A stretch of DNA of 64,000 bases from Endomychus coccineus (GCA_958510875.1 OY294067.1:261731180-261795179); one strand, 5' to 3'; shown: positions 32,366 to 44,668, numbered from the stretch's first letter. Notes: generated by a model not told the origin, from the letters alone. Numbers and translations: made by a program.

Positions 32366-33230
32366 AATAAAAAGGAAATTAGTCTTGGCAAGCACCGACT
32401 CATCACGCATTCGGAGTGATCAAATTGTGCTAAGTCGTTCCGAGTATCGTTCTTCACTGACGAGGCTGTAACTTGCATTTCTGTCATTTAATTAAACATC
32501 CGGGCCAACGTGATTCAAACGCATTATTATGTAATTGGTTTAAAGCGTTGACTGAGGACACTTATAAATTCAATAATCGGAGATATCCTTGCTTTAAACG
32601 ACCATTTTCGTACCATCCTGCGGTAACACAAACAGGAACTATTATCATATTAGCTGGGTTGGCGTCGAATCCGCACGTTACACATTGCGGGGGCGCCAAA
32701 GTGCAATTATCGAATTACGTCACTGACGATACGTAAATTATGCTAATAAGTTGTACCATTCAAACGTAATATTATGCAATTCATATTAGCATATTCTGTC
32801 TCTACCATATGGATTATATAATCATTATTAGTGCCAATAAGCCCATCGGCAGAACTGATACACAATAATCCAACCCAAGACTACATTTAAACGAATGTTC
32901 GAAGTGGACATAAAAAGATAGTGGAAGTCATTACTTGGTGTAATTAATCATCATGAGAGAATAAAACACTAATTGGTGTATATCACGTATAAAATATTAA
33001 CAATCGTAATGTTGGAGGTAATTTTAAACCACAATACGAACTTTCAGATACTTTGTACAGGGCTAAAAATAAAACTGGGAGGAGATAGGCGTTGGCATTT
33101 TTCCTAAATGTTGAGACGTTACAGGCATCAGGGGAGACCCCACTAAAAACTAAACTAAAGTTCGGCAGGACTCTAGCTTGACTATGAAAGAGTGAGCCAA
33201 GGTGGCCGCTTGGGATAGTGTAGTCTGCCT
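32366..33230. other. Unassigned gap
   Basis: An 87-codon open frame at 32473-32736 is not recognised. The rest is AT-rich and without repeat ends. Confidence 0.4.
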
Positions 33231-33371
33231 ACTTGGTATCTCTCGTGGAGGAATAACAGACGACACTTTCGATGAGCATCGTTCTACGATGCTTGGGGCT
33301 TAACATGTGAGCAATATCTACTTCAGGGCATGTCGAGTCAGTGCTTTCTAGATCATGACGAGATTCTGGGG

Positions 33372-35243
33372 CAGGGGCGGCTCCTCGAAGGAGGCTAAGG
33401 AGGCTCAGCCTCCTCACCAATTTATCTTAATGATCATTCTCCATTTTATTTCCTGTTTCTCTGATAATTTTTAAAATTTTACAATTAATTCTCCGTTCTC
33501 AGTAGTTATTTTTAATCTGGAAACAGTGCCCTGAGGCTAGACTCTCTATATATCTCAAACGCTGAGCATTTGTTGTTCAACGCAGTTGCCGTTTTTCCGA
33601 CCAGTCCGAACGCCAACTGGGTAAATCAGCGAAAATGGCAACATCCTCTGGAGGCTAGCCTGCGGCAGCCGCTAGCAATCTATGACATACGAGACGTGCG
33701 TTCTGCCGACTGCTGAGTAGGTCAGTCAGTGCTTGTTTGTTTATGTGTTGTCACGCCAAGTAAGGTTAGATTGTTTTCTGTTGTGAATTTAAAATGAGTG
33801 TTAGTGAGTTAGTTGCTGCCTTTTAGAAAATCCATTTAGTGAATTAATATATGATAAAAGTGTTTCTTTTGAATAAACGGCCTTTACCGGATTTGAAAGG
33901 ATTAGTAATGTCAGGTAACTATCAAAATCGATCATTGTTAATACTAATAGTAGTATTGACAAGACGAAGTTTTAAAAAAATCATTGATTTCCCTGTAATG
34001 CTCCAACTCGATGGAATTTTACATCACGTGCAGTATTTACCATCCATAAAAATAAAGACAAATTAATTGAAACATTTGATTTTGTATTAAACAGTGATGA
34101 CTTTTCAACAGATCAGGTTTCATTAAATGCTGCTGTTGGTTTAATCCTATTTAGAAAATGAAGAATTTTTGTTTTTTCTTGATAATTTTAAATTAATATT
34201 TTAACAAACTGATCTTATTTTTCAAATTTTACAACATAAATTCAAGAGATCGTTTGAAACATCTCATTGGACAAAATTTCAAGTTTCCGTAATACAGAAT
34301 TTCATTTTAATATTTTATTTGAAAATTTTTCAACTGATGAGGCTCCTCCCGCGAAAAGGAGGAAAACATATAATTTGGTAGACAAGAAACTACATTAAGT
34401 ATAAACAACTTTTTTATGAAATTTTAGATACTATTAAAGGTCAAATTGAGATTCGATTTTCCGATTTACATGAATTCATGTTTTTTGACTTGACGAATAG
34501 AAGATTTTTCGAATCTTTTTCAGAAGAGTTCCCCAATACACTTTAAGATAACTTAGTTCTTAAATATAAATATATATATTTTTGATAAAATAGCACAGCA
34601 CAATGAATTATGCGTTATATACTCGGATAAAGATATTTTAGGCCAGTATGACAGTCACGCCGATATCATAAAATATATGATACACAATGATTTGCAACAA
34701 GTTTTACCTCAGTTTTATAAACTACTTTGTTTGACAGTCACCATTTCTGTCACGTCGGCATCGGTGGAGGGATCATTTTCTATTCTCAAACGAATTAAAA
34801 CTTACATGCCAAATACAATGGGCCAAAATCGTTTATACAATGTTAGTTTAATATCTATTGAAAAAGATTTAGTAAAACACTTAAAACAAAATGATACATT
34901 TTTTGATAATATTATTGATCATTTTTCGCAAACTAAAGACCGTAGAATTCCGTTAATATAAAAAAAAATTATAAAATTAATAAAAAAAAACAAAATATGA
35001 AAAATTCCAAAAAAAAGAGAAAATATTAAAAATCCAAAAAAAAGACAAAAAACGAACAAATAATTTTTTGGCAAGAGAAACTCTATACCTCCACGTTGGT
35101 TCTTGCTGGGTAACAATTAATTTTGTCACTGAAGTAGCTGGTACGGTCGCTGTGCAAAGGTTAAAAGGCTGTGAATAGAGTATATTTTTACAAAAACGTT
35201 TTATGTCCAGCCTCCTCTCTCAAAAATTCACGAGCCGCCACTG
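33372..35243 (+). mobile_element. hAT transposon with 8-bp target duplication
   Basis: TTCTGGGG occurs at 33364-33371 and 35244-35251, an 8-bp duplication diagnostic of hAT. The ends CAGGGGCGGCTC (33372) and, inward from 35243, CAGTGGCGGCTCG are inverted. The element sits in the LINE family A copy, whose sequence resumes without loss. A decayed transposase is on the plus strand. Confidence 0.92.
33780..34961 (+). pseudogene. hAT transposase remnant (ZMYM1-like group)
   Basis: The clearest part, 34677-34961, reads LTVTISVTSASVEGSFSILKRIKTYMP followed by IEKDLV, the C-terminal hAT dimerisation region. In family members the text is VTSASVERSFS...LKRIKTYLRSTM. Upstream, 33851-34066 (NKRPLPDLKGLVMSGN) may belong to the TTF-type zinc-finger start. 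Between them are stops in all frames, and the DDE core is not readable. Confidence 0.77.
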
Positions 35244-35534
35244 TTCTGGGGGTGTGAAGTAGCTCTTGGAACGGAATAAAAACAAAGTTTCTGAGAAGCT
35301 ATTTTCGCAGTGAACCTCTCATGAACGTTCGCTGAAAGGGTGCTGTTGGTGGTGATCCCGAGCACGTATATTGAGGACTTCCCAGGAATACCTGTACTTG
35401 GCAACATCATATTAAGCATCTCCCCTCCTGGAGGAAATACACGCTACTGGATTATCAGATCATCATTTCATAATCCTTGCTAGATCTTCATTAACTGCAT
35501 CGAGCTGTCTCTATATTGCACTTTCGGCTGATTA

Positions 35535-36232
35535 GTGGCTTCTGTGACTCGGAAAAAAGGCCGAAAAAAGCAAATATTTCAGAGCCTAACGAGACTCTGC
35601 CCCCCCCCCCCCCCTTTTCGAGGATGCTGAACACGATGGCGGTGGTTTAAACTCTTTCTGAGTTGACCGTCACCCCCAAACGGCCAAAAACAACCCCCAC
35701 ATAGGGTGAAACTCGGATATACCGACATATTCCCAGAAAAACCGCGTCACCTCCCGTTTTCGAGGATGCTGAACACGATGCCGGTACTTTGGGATTTCTC
35801 CGAGTCAACCCCACCCTTTAAACGGCGAAAAACAACCCCCGAAAGGGGTGAAACTCGGATATACCGACATATTCCGAGAAAAACCGCGTCACCTCCCGTT
35901 TTCGAGAATATGTCGGTATATTCGAGTTTCACCCCTTTCGGGGGTTGTTTTTGGCCATTTAAAAGATGGGGTTGACTCGGAGAAATTCCAAAGTACCGGC
36001 ATCGTGTTTAGCTTCCTCGAAAACGGGAGGTGACGCGGTTTTTCTCGGAATATGTCGGTATATCCGCGTTTCACCCTTTTTGGGGGTTGTTTTTGACCGT
36101 TTGGGGGTGAGGGTCAACTCGGAAAGAGTTTAAACCACCGCCATCGTGTTCAGCATCCTCGAAAACGGGGGGGGGACAGAGTCTCGTTAGGCTCTTAAAT
36201 ATTTTCATATTTTTCCGACTTACAGAAGCCAC
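35535..36232. mobile_element. 698-bp foldback element, TA flanks
   Basis: A near-perfect inverted repeat: both ends are GTGGCTTCTGT, the arms are about 330-345 bp and the loop about 25-30 bp around 35883. Each arm holds a tandem pair of a roughly 145-bp block (CGTTTTCGAGGATGCTGAACACGATG type). TA lies outside on both sides (35533-35534, 36233-36234). A poly-C run at about 35600-35616 differs in length from its mate. No gene inside: open frames in it are palindromic shadows. Confidence 0.88.
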
Positions 36233-36540
36233 TAGATATAGGGAATCTAGAATTGAAAGCGGTATGAAGTGTATCATTGGCAAAGGTGTGTGGGCAGTCC
36301 TGAGTTCACTTCCAAAGGATCATAGAGATAGTTGGTGCCAAGACAGGTGCCAATGGAACACCAACGTTGATCAACATTGTATACCAGGAGACTCCGTCAA
36401 CCACTTTATGGAGTGATCTATCAGAGAGAGAACTCGTCGGAATTGTAATACTTTTATCTAGGTCCCAAACCAGATAGATGGAGGACATACTTTTCCACCT
36501 TTCGATATTAAATTTTTTTGAGATTAAAAACGAAGAATTC

Positions 36541-37055
36541 AATAGAATTTTACGAGAGTGTCAGGAATACGGATAACAAAATCTAAAACGACCATATGTT
36601 TATAATATCAATCTGTTCAATATTTTCACACTGATTAGATTAGTATTTCTTCATAATCTGGGTTTACCCATCTGGTCGGAACTATTAGATACCCCAATTG
36701 TTTTGTGCACTTTTCTACAAGATATTCCACATAGCAAGAAAAGCCCATATCTAATCCTCACACTCGCAGTTGACCTTAAAAACATGGATTGGAAAAGGAT
36801 AGTACTTCGAATAGTATTAAAGCTAGATCATCTGGTTTAAGTCAAATTTTGTAGTGTAACAATAAGTGTATCCTTCATTCAGATACAATGTTGATTCGGC
36901 ATTTTGGATTCTTTCGGCGTCGAACAGCGGGGAATTAAATGTGAATGAGTTTATTTATTTAACGTCATTAAGAACTTTTTTCCTGATGGGGATTATTGGA
37001 AATAGTTCACCCGGCATAACCATACTTTCGTTTAATTGTACCGTATAATAATCTA
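36541..37055. other. Non-coding gap
   Basis: AT-rich sequence with no supported gene. The left half may be decayed LINE family A sequence. Confidence 0.35.
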
Positions 37056-39219
37056 CAGGGTGTTCCATCTCAGACGAGCCACCTCGTATATTTCTTATTC
37101 CATAGTGAGTGGAAAAATCTCTCGAAATACGTCGAATGATTTTGTTTGGGGGACATCTTTTGACGTATATTTGAGGTTCGAACGAGGAAACCCCTAATAG
37201 GGGGCGATTCAACCCCTCAAAATTGAATAGGGGAGAGGGGTTGAGTGATACGTCATTTGAAAGGTCTTGGTAGCTTCTTTACATCGGTGTATGAAAAACG
37301 TAAATTTGATGAACTGTTTTCGCCAAAAATTAATTTTGTTGCTCGAATGCGCCACCTTGAATATTTTGGTTATTTGTACAATGTACAAGCTCATTTTTAT
37401 TAAACCTTTTTAACAAACTTGAACAATCTTGAAAAAATCACATTCGTAAAAAAATTGAATTGTGTTGTCATGCTTACAATGAAAAAAATTGAATCTGCGT
37501 GTTTAAATCAAATGTTCAAATTGCCCTTCGTTGACTTCCATACAATAATACAATTTTGACGATGAAAACCGTCTCTAACATGGTTCAGCATAATTGGAGT
37601 TATTTGACGACACTCATTTACAATTCGTTGGCGTAGTTCGTCCAAATTTTCAGGCTGAGTCAGAAAAATCTTGGACTTAAGATGTCCCCCCAAGAAGAAG
37701 TCCGGAGGGTTCAGGTCAGGAGATCGGGCAGGCCACCCCATGGGACCTCTTCTTCCAATCCAACGACCGAGGTATTGCAAATTGAGGTATTGGCGAACTG
37801 GTGCGGCGTAGTGAGGAGGAGCTCCGTCTTGTTGGAAATGCAATTGTTGTTCAAGTAGTAGAAGATCGTTTTCTAATTGTTCAGTTATTAACGGATCAAT
37901 CGTATTTTCCAACATTTCAAGACAAATTTCGCCATTTAAATTACCAGGAATAAACAGAGGTCCAATTAGGTGGTCTCCCAAAATTCCTACCCAAACGTTT
38001 AGCTTTTCCCGATGTTGAGTGTGAGCTTGTCGACATACATGAGGATTTGTATCGTTCCAAATTTTACAGTTATGCCGGTTAACCTCTCCATTAAGTAAAA
38101 AAATGCATTCGAAATTTGGGTTATTGTTGATACGCTCGACCATAATTTCGCAAAACTTTCGCCTTCGATCCCAATCATCATCATTTAATTCCAGAATTAA
38201 TTCAATTTTGTATGGATGGAACTTGTGTTTATGTAAAGTTCTGAAAACGTTAGATTGGCTAATATCGGAAGCTGCAGAAAGTTGTCTTACAGATTGCGTA
38301 TTTGGCATGAGTTGGACATGTCCCAATACCGCCACAGCTGCTCCTTCATCATTAACAATTTCAATGGGTGCCCTCTTTTTATCCATTACTGAACCCGTCT
38401 CCACAAATTTTGAAATCAATTCCATTACGTACTTATGGCGAACGCTACGTTCAGGATGGTTTTCGTTAAATATTCTTGCAGCCGCTCGTGCATAATTTTG
38501 ATTTTGGTAATAAAGGTTAATAAGCTCAACACCTTCTTGCAATGTGTACACCATATTTTTTGGAATTTCAAACAAATCAGCAAAGTAGTAACTCAACAGA
38601 TTGATTAAAATCATTAAATGATCGAAGAAGCGTTAAAACTAGATAAACACCTTCTAAGAACAAAAAATGAAGGCAACATAAAGAAATTGTTTGCCGTTTT
38701 TTTATTTATTAGTTTGAGAGAATGTATTATTGTATGGAAGTCAATGGAGGACAATTTGAACATTTGATCTAAACACGCAGATTTAATTTTTTTCATTGTA
38801 AGCATGACAACACATTTCAATTTTTTTACGAATGTGATTTTTTGAAGATTGTTTAAGTTTGTAAAAAAGGCTTAATAAAAATGACTTTGTACATTGTACA
38901 AATAACCAAAATATTCAAGGTGGCGCATTCGAGCAACAAAATTAATTTTTGGCGAAAACGGTTCATCAAATTTACGTTTTTCATACACCGTTGTAAAGAG
39001 GCTACCAAGACCTTTCAAATGACGTATCACTCAACCCCTCTCCCCTATTCAATTTTGAGGGGTTGAAGCGCCCCCTATTAGGGGGTTGCTCGTTCAAGCC
39101 TCAAATGTACGTCTAAATATGTCCCCCAAACAAAATCATTCGACGTGTTTCGGGAGATTTTTCCACTCACTATGGGATAAGAAATATACGGGGTGGCTCG
39201 TCTGAGATGGAACACCTTG
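37056..39219 (-). mobile_element. Mariner-like (DUF4817-type) element with about 500-bp TIRs
   Basis: CAGGGTGTTCCATCTCAGAC at 37056 is inverse to the end at 39219 (one difference), with TA at 37054-37055 and 39220-39221. The inverted match goes on for about 500 bp per side, to about 37556 and 38717, and even includes the last codons of the transposase. A short strip near 38620-38716 has no mate. The element is complete in outline and carries one open transposase frame. Confidence 0.92.
37508..38554 (-). CDS. Mariner-like transposase, lacks first catalytic Asp
   Basis: The open frame extends to 38614, but the better start is the Met at 38554 (MVYTLQEGVELINLYYQNQN), giving 348 residues. The N-terminal HTH of the DUF4817 type (RAAARIFNENHPERSVRHKY) is followed by a second HTH with QSNVFRTLHKH. 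In the catalytic core FQQDGAPPHYA has the second Asp and PARSPDLNPPDFFLGG the third. The first block should contain a DEA-type motif before LNGEVNRHNCKIW, but here it reads NPNFECIFLLNGEVNRHN, about seven residues short. The frame stays open, so the loss is in-frame. The protein could still bind DNA but should not cut it. Confidence 0.85.
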   Translation of the reverse strand: MVYTLQEGVELINLYYQNQNYARAAARIFNENHPERSVRHKYVMELISKFVETGSVMDKKRAPIEIVNDEGAAVAVLGHVQLMPNTQSVRQLSAASDISQSNVFRTLHKHKFHPYKIELILELNDDDWDRRRKFCEIMVERINNNPNFECIFLLNGEVNRHNCKIWNDTNPHVCRQAHTQHREKLNVWVGILGDHLIGPLFIPGNLNGEICLEMLENTIDPLITEQLENDLLLLEQQLHFQQDGAPPHYAAPVRQYLNLQYLGRWIGRRGPMGWPARSPDLNPPDFFLGGHLKSKIFLTQPENLDELRQRIVNECRQITPIMLNHVRDGFHRQNCIIVWKSTKGNLNI

Positions 39220-40435
39220 TATAGTCATCTATATGTCGTTTGAAGTTGCACATCTTCTTTCATATAACTGGAGACCATACAAATTCGGGAAAACGATAAA
39301 CAGATACAAATACGTATTAGAATTGTGACAAGTTAATAATTTCCATTTTCGTAATCTGAATCCCACGAGTCGTGAACTATCTTTGTTCTCACTGCTCCAT
39401 TCATGTGTAGTGGTGCAAGATAAGAGAGCCCGTGCAGTAGACCTCCGGAGTAACTCGAGTACACCTGTTGCATTTTTTACTGCGCGAGAATGCCATTTAA
39501 CTCGTTTTAATGAGTTATTGTATCAAGCAGCTTATGTACTTGCATTTGTATTAGCTTTCTTACATCTGGTTTTCCTTTTCACAGACAAAAACAAGTTCAT
39601 TAGTACGCATGTCCGTTATATATCGCGATTCCGACAATGGAACGTTTACGGTATGTTCGAGCCGTTCATATACAGAGTGGGGCATTATAAAAGCTGATTT
39701 AGTATTGTTGGAATAACATACGTGTTTAACAATATAAATTTTCATATTGATTAACATTTCAGAAAAAACAGTTGAGGGAATGGAAAATGCCTAAGCGTAG
39801 GATGTAATTTGAAAATTGACTTAGTGGCGTAGCTATAGAGTTGGTGTCACCTGGGGCAATAATGATGGTATCACATCTCCCCTCCCACTTCAATCGAATT
39901 AAAAAATGTATATTGTAGAATAGTCTGTTATGAATATTTATGATGTGTGAACAGTTACAAAATACCCAATAAGTTATAATCTAATATGTGGCTATTTGTT
40001 GTCTGATATCTAATATACTTAGGGACATGTATTTTGGGTCAGTTACTCTACGGTTCAGGTAAGACGAATGAAGGGGTAAGGGTAGAAACTATAAGAATCA
40101 GAGCGAAATTGTATGAAGTCATGGGCGTCGAGCGTGAGAATATAATTAATTTTATAATACTTATGTATAATAAAATAAATCTCAGACGATGTTGTTTACA
40201 ATATCTGAAATGAAATAATTACGATGCACTGATTATATCGGAAATCATTGGAATGAACGTATCAATTTATAACGTGTTTTAATGATTAAACCAACTGTTG
40301 AGAATACGCTGCAGGGGATACACTCCAACGACAATTGCGTGAGTTTGTCGGCGCACGCCGCGGTCGGTTCGAATATATAATTGTGCAGCACATAAATTGT
40401 AATGATATCGCATTGTTAAGGTGAAAATCCGGTTC
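39220..40435. other. Unassigned gap
   Basis: No gene is recognised. The frame 39383-39697 is not supported. At 39824-39875 the text GTGGCGTAGCTATAGAG...GTGTCACCTGGGGC resembles the edge of some DNA transposons, but no partner end was found. Confidence 0.35.
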
Positions 40436-41985
40436 ATCATCATCATCACTTGAGGGAAATGCACTTAGACCACTTAGTTGGGCCCATTGTCTGCCCCGTG
40501 GTCAGAAGCCTATTCTATCCTAGCAGACTTGTGGCCCGCCAGAAACCCAGAATAATGCCAGTGCTGGCTTGCATAAGTTCTTATGGGAGCAGTTTCCATC
40601 CTTCGAAGTGTCGGTGCCCGTGGGATGTCAATGCTGGGCATTCCAACAGAATGTGAGAGGCAGTTTATTCTGCTTCTCTACATTTCCTACATATTGGGTC
40701 ATCTGTGATGCCCATATTGTGTAGGTGTTTGTTAAGACGACAGTGACCGGTTAGGATTCCAGTCATCTCTCTGATGTCCTTCTGTTCAAAGAAAGGAGTT
40801 TCTTTGAGAGCGTAGACACATGCTCTTTGATGAAGAGCTTGACACGTGGTGATTCTTGCCACCGTTCAGACCACTCTTTATTCAGTTGGCCCAGAAGGGC
40901 GAAACCTCCCACACAATTTGATAAAGCGACCATCGGCTCCAGCCCGACGGGGGCTTTAGACGACCCTCGCCTGGCCAGGTGGTCGGCCGTTTCGTTTCCT
41001 ACAACTCCTCTGTGTCCAGGGACCCAGATGAGTTGAACTTTATTTCTCCTGGCTAGTTCAGCCAGTGTATCCCTGCATTCTTTGACAAACCTGGATTTGA
41101 CTCTGGTTGATTTGAAAGCTCCCAGAGTCGACCTGCTGTCTATGCAAATATATTTGCGCCTATTTACAGTTTCTTAGCAGGTTTTCCATGGCACAAGTCA
41201 ATATTGCGTAGACCTCCGACTGAAAAACCGTGCAGTAAGTGCCTAGAGTCACTGAGATAGTGGTCTTTGGCCGTTTTAGGTACACTCCCGCCCCAAAGGC
41301 CTGGCCACCCTTGGACCCATCTGTGAACCATACGAGCCCGTCTGGTGGCAATGAGGTGAGAGTTTCGTTACTCAAATCTCCTCTATCCGGGATGAGGATT
41401 TTGGGAGAGGTGAGAGTGGTGAGACATATAGCTGAGATCATGCTATCTTGCTTCATTTCTAGTTTGGGGTACTTAGAGATTGCCTCACTTAAAATCGATG
41501 AGTGTTCACGAGAGTGATGCGTTTTGGTCCAATGGCTTAGGCCCTGTAAGCTATACGCCGTTCTCATGGCCTCAGTTTTTATGTGTAAGTGTAGAGGTGG
41601 TAATCCGGCGAGAGCTTCAAGGGCTCTCGTTGAAGCCGACCTCATACCGCTCAATATGCCTACTCATGCAAGCCGCTGCAGTCGGTCCAGGGGGCGCCGG
41701 AAAATACCAGTCCTTGTCCCCGATCACTACACTACCGCAGCATAGATATCCATAGGCCTGATCACAGTGGTATAGATCCAATAAAGAATCTTTGGCTGTA
41801 ATCCCCATGTGCTGCTGAAAGCTCTTCTGCACGACCAAAATGACGTAGAGGCCTTACTCACTCGATATTCGAGGTGTTCTCCTCCCCAGGTCAGTTTAGA
41901 GTCTAGGATTACTCTCAGAAACTTCACCTTTTGAATTGCAGGACCTTGCCAGTGAAACGAAAATCCGGTTGGTCTACTTGCCTAT
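40436..41985 (-). pseudogene. I-like LINE, end of RT plus RNase H, with 3' tail
   Basis: Minus strand: 41927-41727 KFLRVILDSKLTWGGEHLEY (RT thumb), 41654-41160 with LVWFTDGSKGGQAFGAGVYL (first RNase H Asp) and VFQSEVYAIL (Glu), then 40862-40665 with LTGHCRLNKHLHNMGI and CRKCREAEE, the usual end of the RNase H and Cys-rich tail. Frame shifts separate these pieces. The 3' UTR at 40440-40660 shares words with 205-345 and 8346-8535, and the tail is a GATGAT-type simple repeat at about 40436-40449. The 5' part is missing. Confidence 0.83.
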
Positions 41986-42066
41986 ATTGCATCGAGTATG
42001 TAAGTAAGAAAATCAAGTACTAGGAAATTTCGAATAAACTATAAAAGAGTTCACACTGTAGATACC

Positions 42067-42177
42067 CTATAATACTATAAATAAGAAACTCTGATGATGG
42101 TTACTTGGTAGCTGAAAGGTTCTCAGTACTTTAAGAGTAGTTTTAATGGATAAAGGGGATAGTTTCTTATCTATAAT
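42067..42177. mobile_element. PLE terminal repeat, solo and shortened
   Basis: A short left piece CTATAATACTATAAATAAGA at 42067 directly meets the inverted repeat arm that runs to 42177 (TTCTTATCTATAATG). It is another foldback derivative without coding sequence. The Harbinger element begins 88 bp further on. Confidence 0.7.
42084..42131 (+). ncRNA. Candidate hammerhead ribozyme core in PLE repeat
   Basis: CTGATGA at 42091-42097, a stem GGTTAC/GTAGCT with wobble pairs (42099-42113), GAAA at 42114-42117, then a very short stem III and a UC before AGTACT. The boxes are in the right order. The flanking ACT/AGT may pair as stem I. Confidence 0.5.
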
Positions 42178-42264
42178 GAGGAATTTCGATTTTGCAATTT
42201 TCAAGCTATTTTTTGAGAAATTTCGTGTTATTGTTCAATTTACTAAGTCCACATACAAGTGTAA

Positions 42265-42315
42265 AGGAGGGAACGCATTAGGTGATCGCGGTCCCGTCGC
42301 ATCGCGAGCTGAGCT
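42265..42315 (+). repeat. Harbinger left TIR
   Basis: 51 bp; it matches 45151-45201 in inverse orientation at 49 positions. It should be the binding site of the MADF protein and the transposase. Confidence 0.93.
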
Positions 42316-42393
42316 GATCGCGGTCTTAACAAAATCAATCGCATTTCGCAATCGCATAGAAACCTGTCTGTTCGCGTTCTCCTACTTTTAGTT

Positions 42394-44668
42394 ATGAAAA
42401 TGAGTTCCATGGAAGAGGTCTTGTTATTGGCTCTTCTGTTTGAAGAGGAAGAAAAGCGCCAAAGAAAAAGGCGCGCAAGATTTTGGATACATCCGATTAA
42501 CAGAAGCAGGCAAATAGACGGTGAATTTCAAACTTTATTCAAAAAATTGTTACTGGATGAACAGCGATTTTTTCAATACTTTCGTATGTCATCTGCAAAG
42601 TATAATGAGCTACTAGATATTATTCACGAAGATATTCAGCTGCAAAATACAAAATTTAGACGCTGCATACCACCTGTAGAAAGATTGGCCGTTTGTCTAA
42701 GGTAAGGTAAGAAAACTTATTACTTTTTTATTTCAGTTTACTTAAAAAAACTGGTAGACGTTTTCAGTTTGCTTAAAGTAAATAAATATATTAAAATAAA
42801 AAATAATGTGTTTACAACTGTTTTATTTTTAATGAAGGGACTTATAAAAATAAAAATAAGTAATATTGATTCTAAATTGGATAACGTAAAACTTAATATT
42901 GATTGCCTGGTGCTCCATAATTTGAAGGCCCTTGATAATTCAATGTTTCAAGTTGGCTCGACCCTAGGTTTGAACTAAGTTCAATCTCATTTATTATTTG
43001 GTATATCCTACCTTTAACAAGAGCTTGCTGGTAAGGTGTAAAATTTTTAACAATTTTACCCATACTTATGAAAAAGTGTATTATTGGTTCTACTTCTACG
43101 TCTTTTTCTGCCGGTTTTTGCTTTTCTAAATAACTTTGAAATACACTTGCTACGGATACATCTTTTTGTTGGTAAGGTTTTGGTCTAGCAATTGTACGCT
43201 TTCCTGCTTTAGAAGTGACAGATGGGGTCGAAGACACGTTACTTACTGATGGAGATGGTAACGGAGATGAAAAGAACTCTGATTCCATTTCAGTCGTCAT
43301 TTCTTCTTCAATGTTTTCCTCCACAACTTCTTCAGAATCTTGCGACTGGTCATCTATATTTGAAATAGTCCTGCAAATAATATAAGTTAATGAGGAAACA
43401 TAATCTACTCAAATACTCTGCCAATTCATGGACACAAAACTACCCCATATGTTTTGATCCCCAATTCCAATTTCCAAATTTTTACCCACTTTGTGGTAAC
43501 TGAAAATTATTACTTACTCCTCGTTGATATGTAATCTTAAGAAGCTCATTTGTTCTTCAAATCGCCATTTTTTTGTGTTGGTTGCTGCCTGGCCACTGTG
43601 CGTATCATTTCGTTTTTTCAGTGCTCTCCGATACATCGCTCTTAGTGCCGCCCATCTTTTTTTAACATCTTTCACTAAAAAAAACCTTAATATTAACAAT
43701 TTGTGGCAATTGATACCTTATTTTGTTTTTCTTTTTTCAGATACTTAGCAACGGGAGATACTTTTAAAACAATAGGAAATAGCTATAAACTGGGATACAC
43801 AACAGTTGAAGAAATAGTAATTTCCACGTGTGAGGCAATGTGCAAAAAACTTCCCCCATTAGTAATGCCCACACCAAGTAAGGCAACTTGGGAAGAAAGT
43901 GAAAGACAATTTAGTACTTTTTGGAATTTTCCCAACTGCATAGGCGCGTTAGATGGTAAACATGTGGTAATTCAAGCTCCAAAAAACAGCGGGTCTCTAT
44001 ATAATAACTACAAAAAAAAATTTTCTATTGTTTTAATGGCTTTGGTTGGTGCAGACTACAAGTTTATATCTGTGGACATAGGCAGTTATGGAAAAAATAG
44101 TGATGGGAGAATTTTCTCACGGTCGGCTTTGGGAAAAGGTCTACAAAACAATACTTTAGATATACCAGATGCTAAGGTTCTTCCAGGTATGCAAAAACCT
44201 GTACCACATATAATAGTTGGCGATGAAGCCTTCCCACTAAAACAATATTTGTTACGTCCTTATCCTGGATCTTCCCTTCTTGAAAATCAAAATGACCGAA
44301 AAAAAATTTTTAATTATAGGCTCTCAAGAGCACGTAGGGTTTCCGAAAATGCATTTGGAATTCTGGTTCAAAAATTTGGTATCTACCAACGTTGGATCAG
44401 ATTGAAACCAGAAAATATAAAGGCTGTTGTACTTGCCACCTGCTGCTTGCATATTTTTTGTAAAAGTGATAATATTCAAATATCTGGTAATGCACAGAAA
44501 CCGAGAGGTTTACGCAATGTTTCAAATATTGGAGGCAACGTTGGTCAGAGCGCAATGAATGTTAGGGAAAAATTTACAACCTATTTTAATTCACCTGAAG
44601 GTTCTGTACCTTGGCAAATGGACATTGTGTCCGCCGGTCGTCAAGAAAATGTACTAAATATTATATAA
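42394..44668 (+). CDS. Harbinger DDE transposase (two exons)
   Basis: Exons 42394-42701 and 43741-44668. The intron 42702-43740 has GTAAGG at its start and TTTTTTCAG at its end, and splicing joins CLR to YLATGDT in frame. The product has 411 residues. In exon 1, the acidic and basic N-terminus and RFFQYFRMSSAKYNELL are typical. In exon 2, CIGALDGKHV holds the first Asp, GKNSDGRIF the second and RVSENAFGILVQKF the Glu: the DDE triad is complete. VVLATCCLHIF follows, as in other Harbinger enzymes. Residue count fits the family (about 350-420). No stop or shift is seen. The intron contains exons 2 and 3 of the minus-strand gene. Confidence 0.93.

Larger units (their letters stand above)
33231..36540 (-). 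pseudogene. LINE family A copy split by two insertions
   Basis: Minus strand, from high to low coordinates: SSLSDRSLHKVVDGVS and GVPLAPVLAPTIS (36430-36320), a palm with a FADD-like box near 36280, then after an interruption SSIYVLGITTNSTLSANVHE (about 35390-35320), KLCFYSVPRATS, and after a second interruption LESTDSTCPEVD (33310). The parts join exactly across a foldback (35535-36232) and a hAT element (33372-35243). The order is colinear, unlike the array at 24.8-26.8 kb, so this is one old insertion later hit twice. Confidence 0.82.

Noticed and set aside
35706..36283. Several similar frames on both strands
   Set aside because: They come from the palindrome at 35535-36232, where each frame has a mirror partner.
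39824..39875. Sequence like a DNA transposon edge (GTGGCGTAGC)
   Set aside because: No second end, no duplication, so the boundaries cannot be given.
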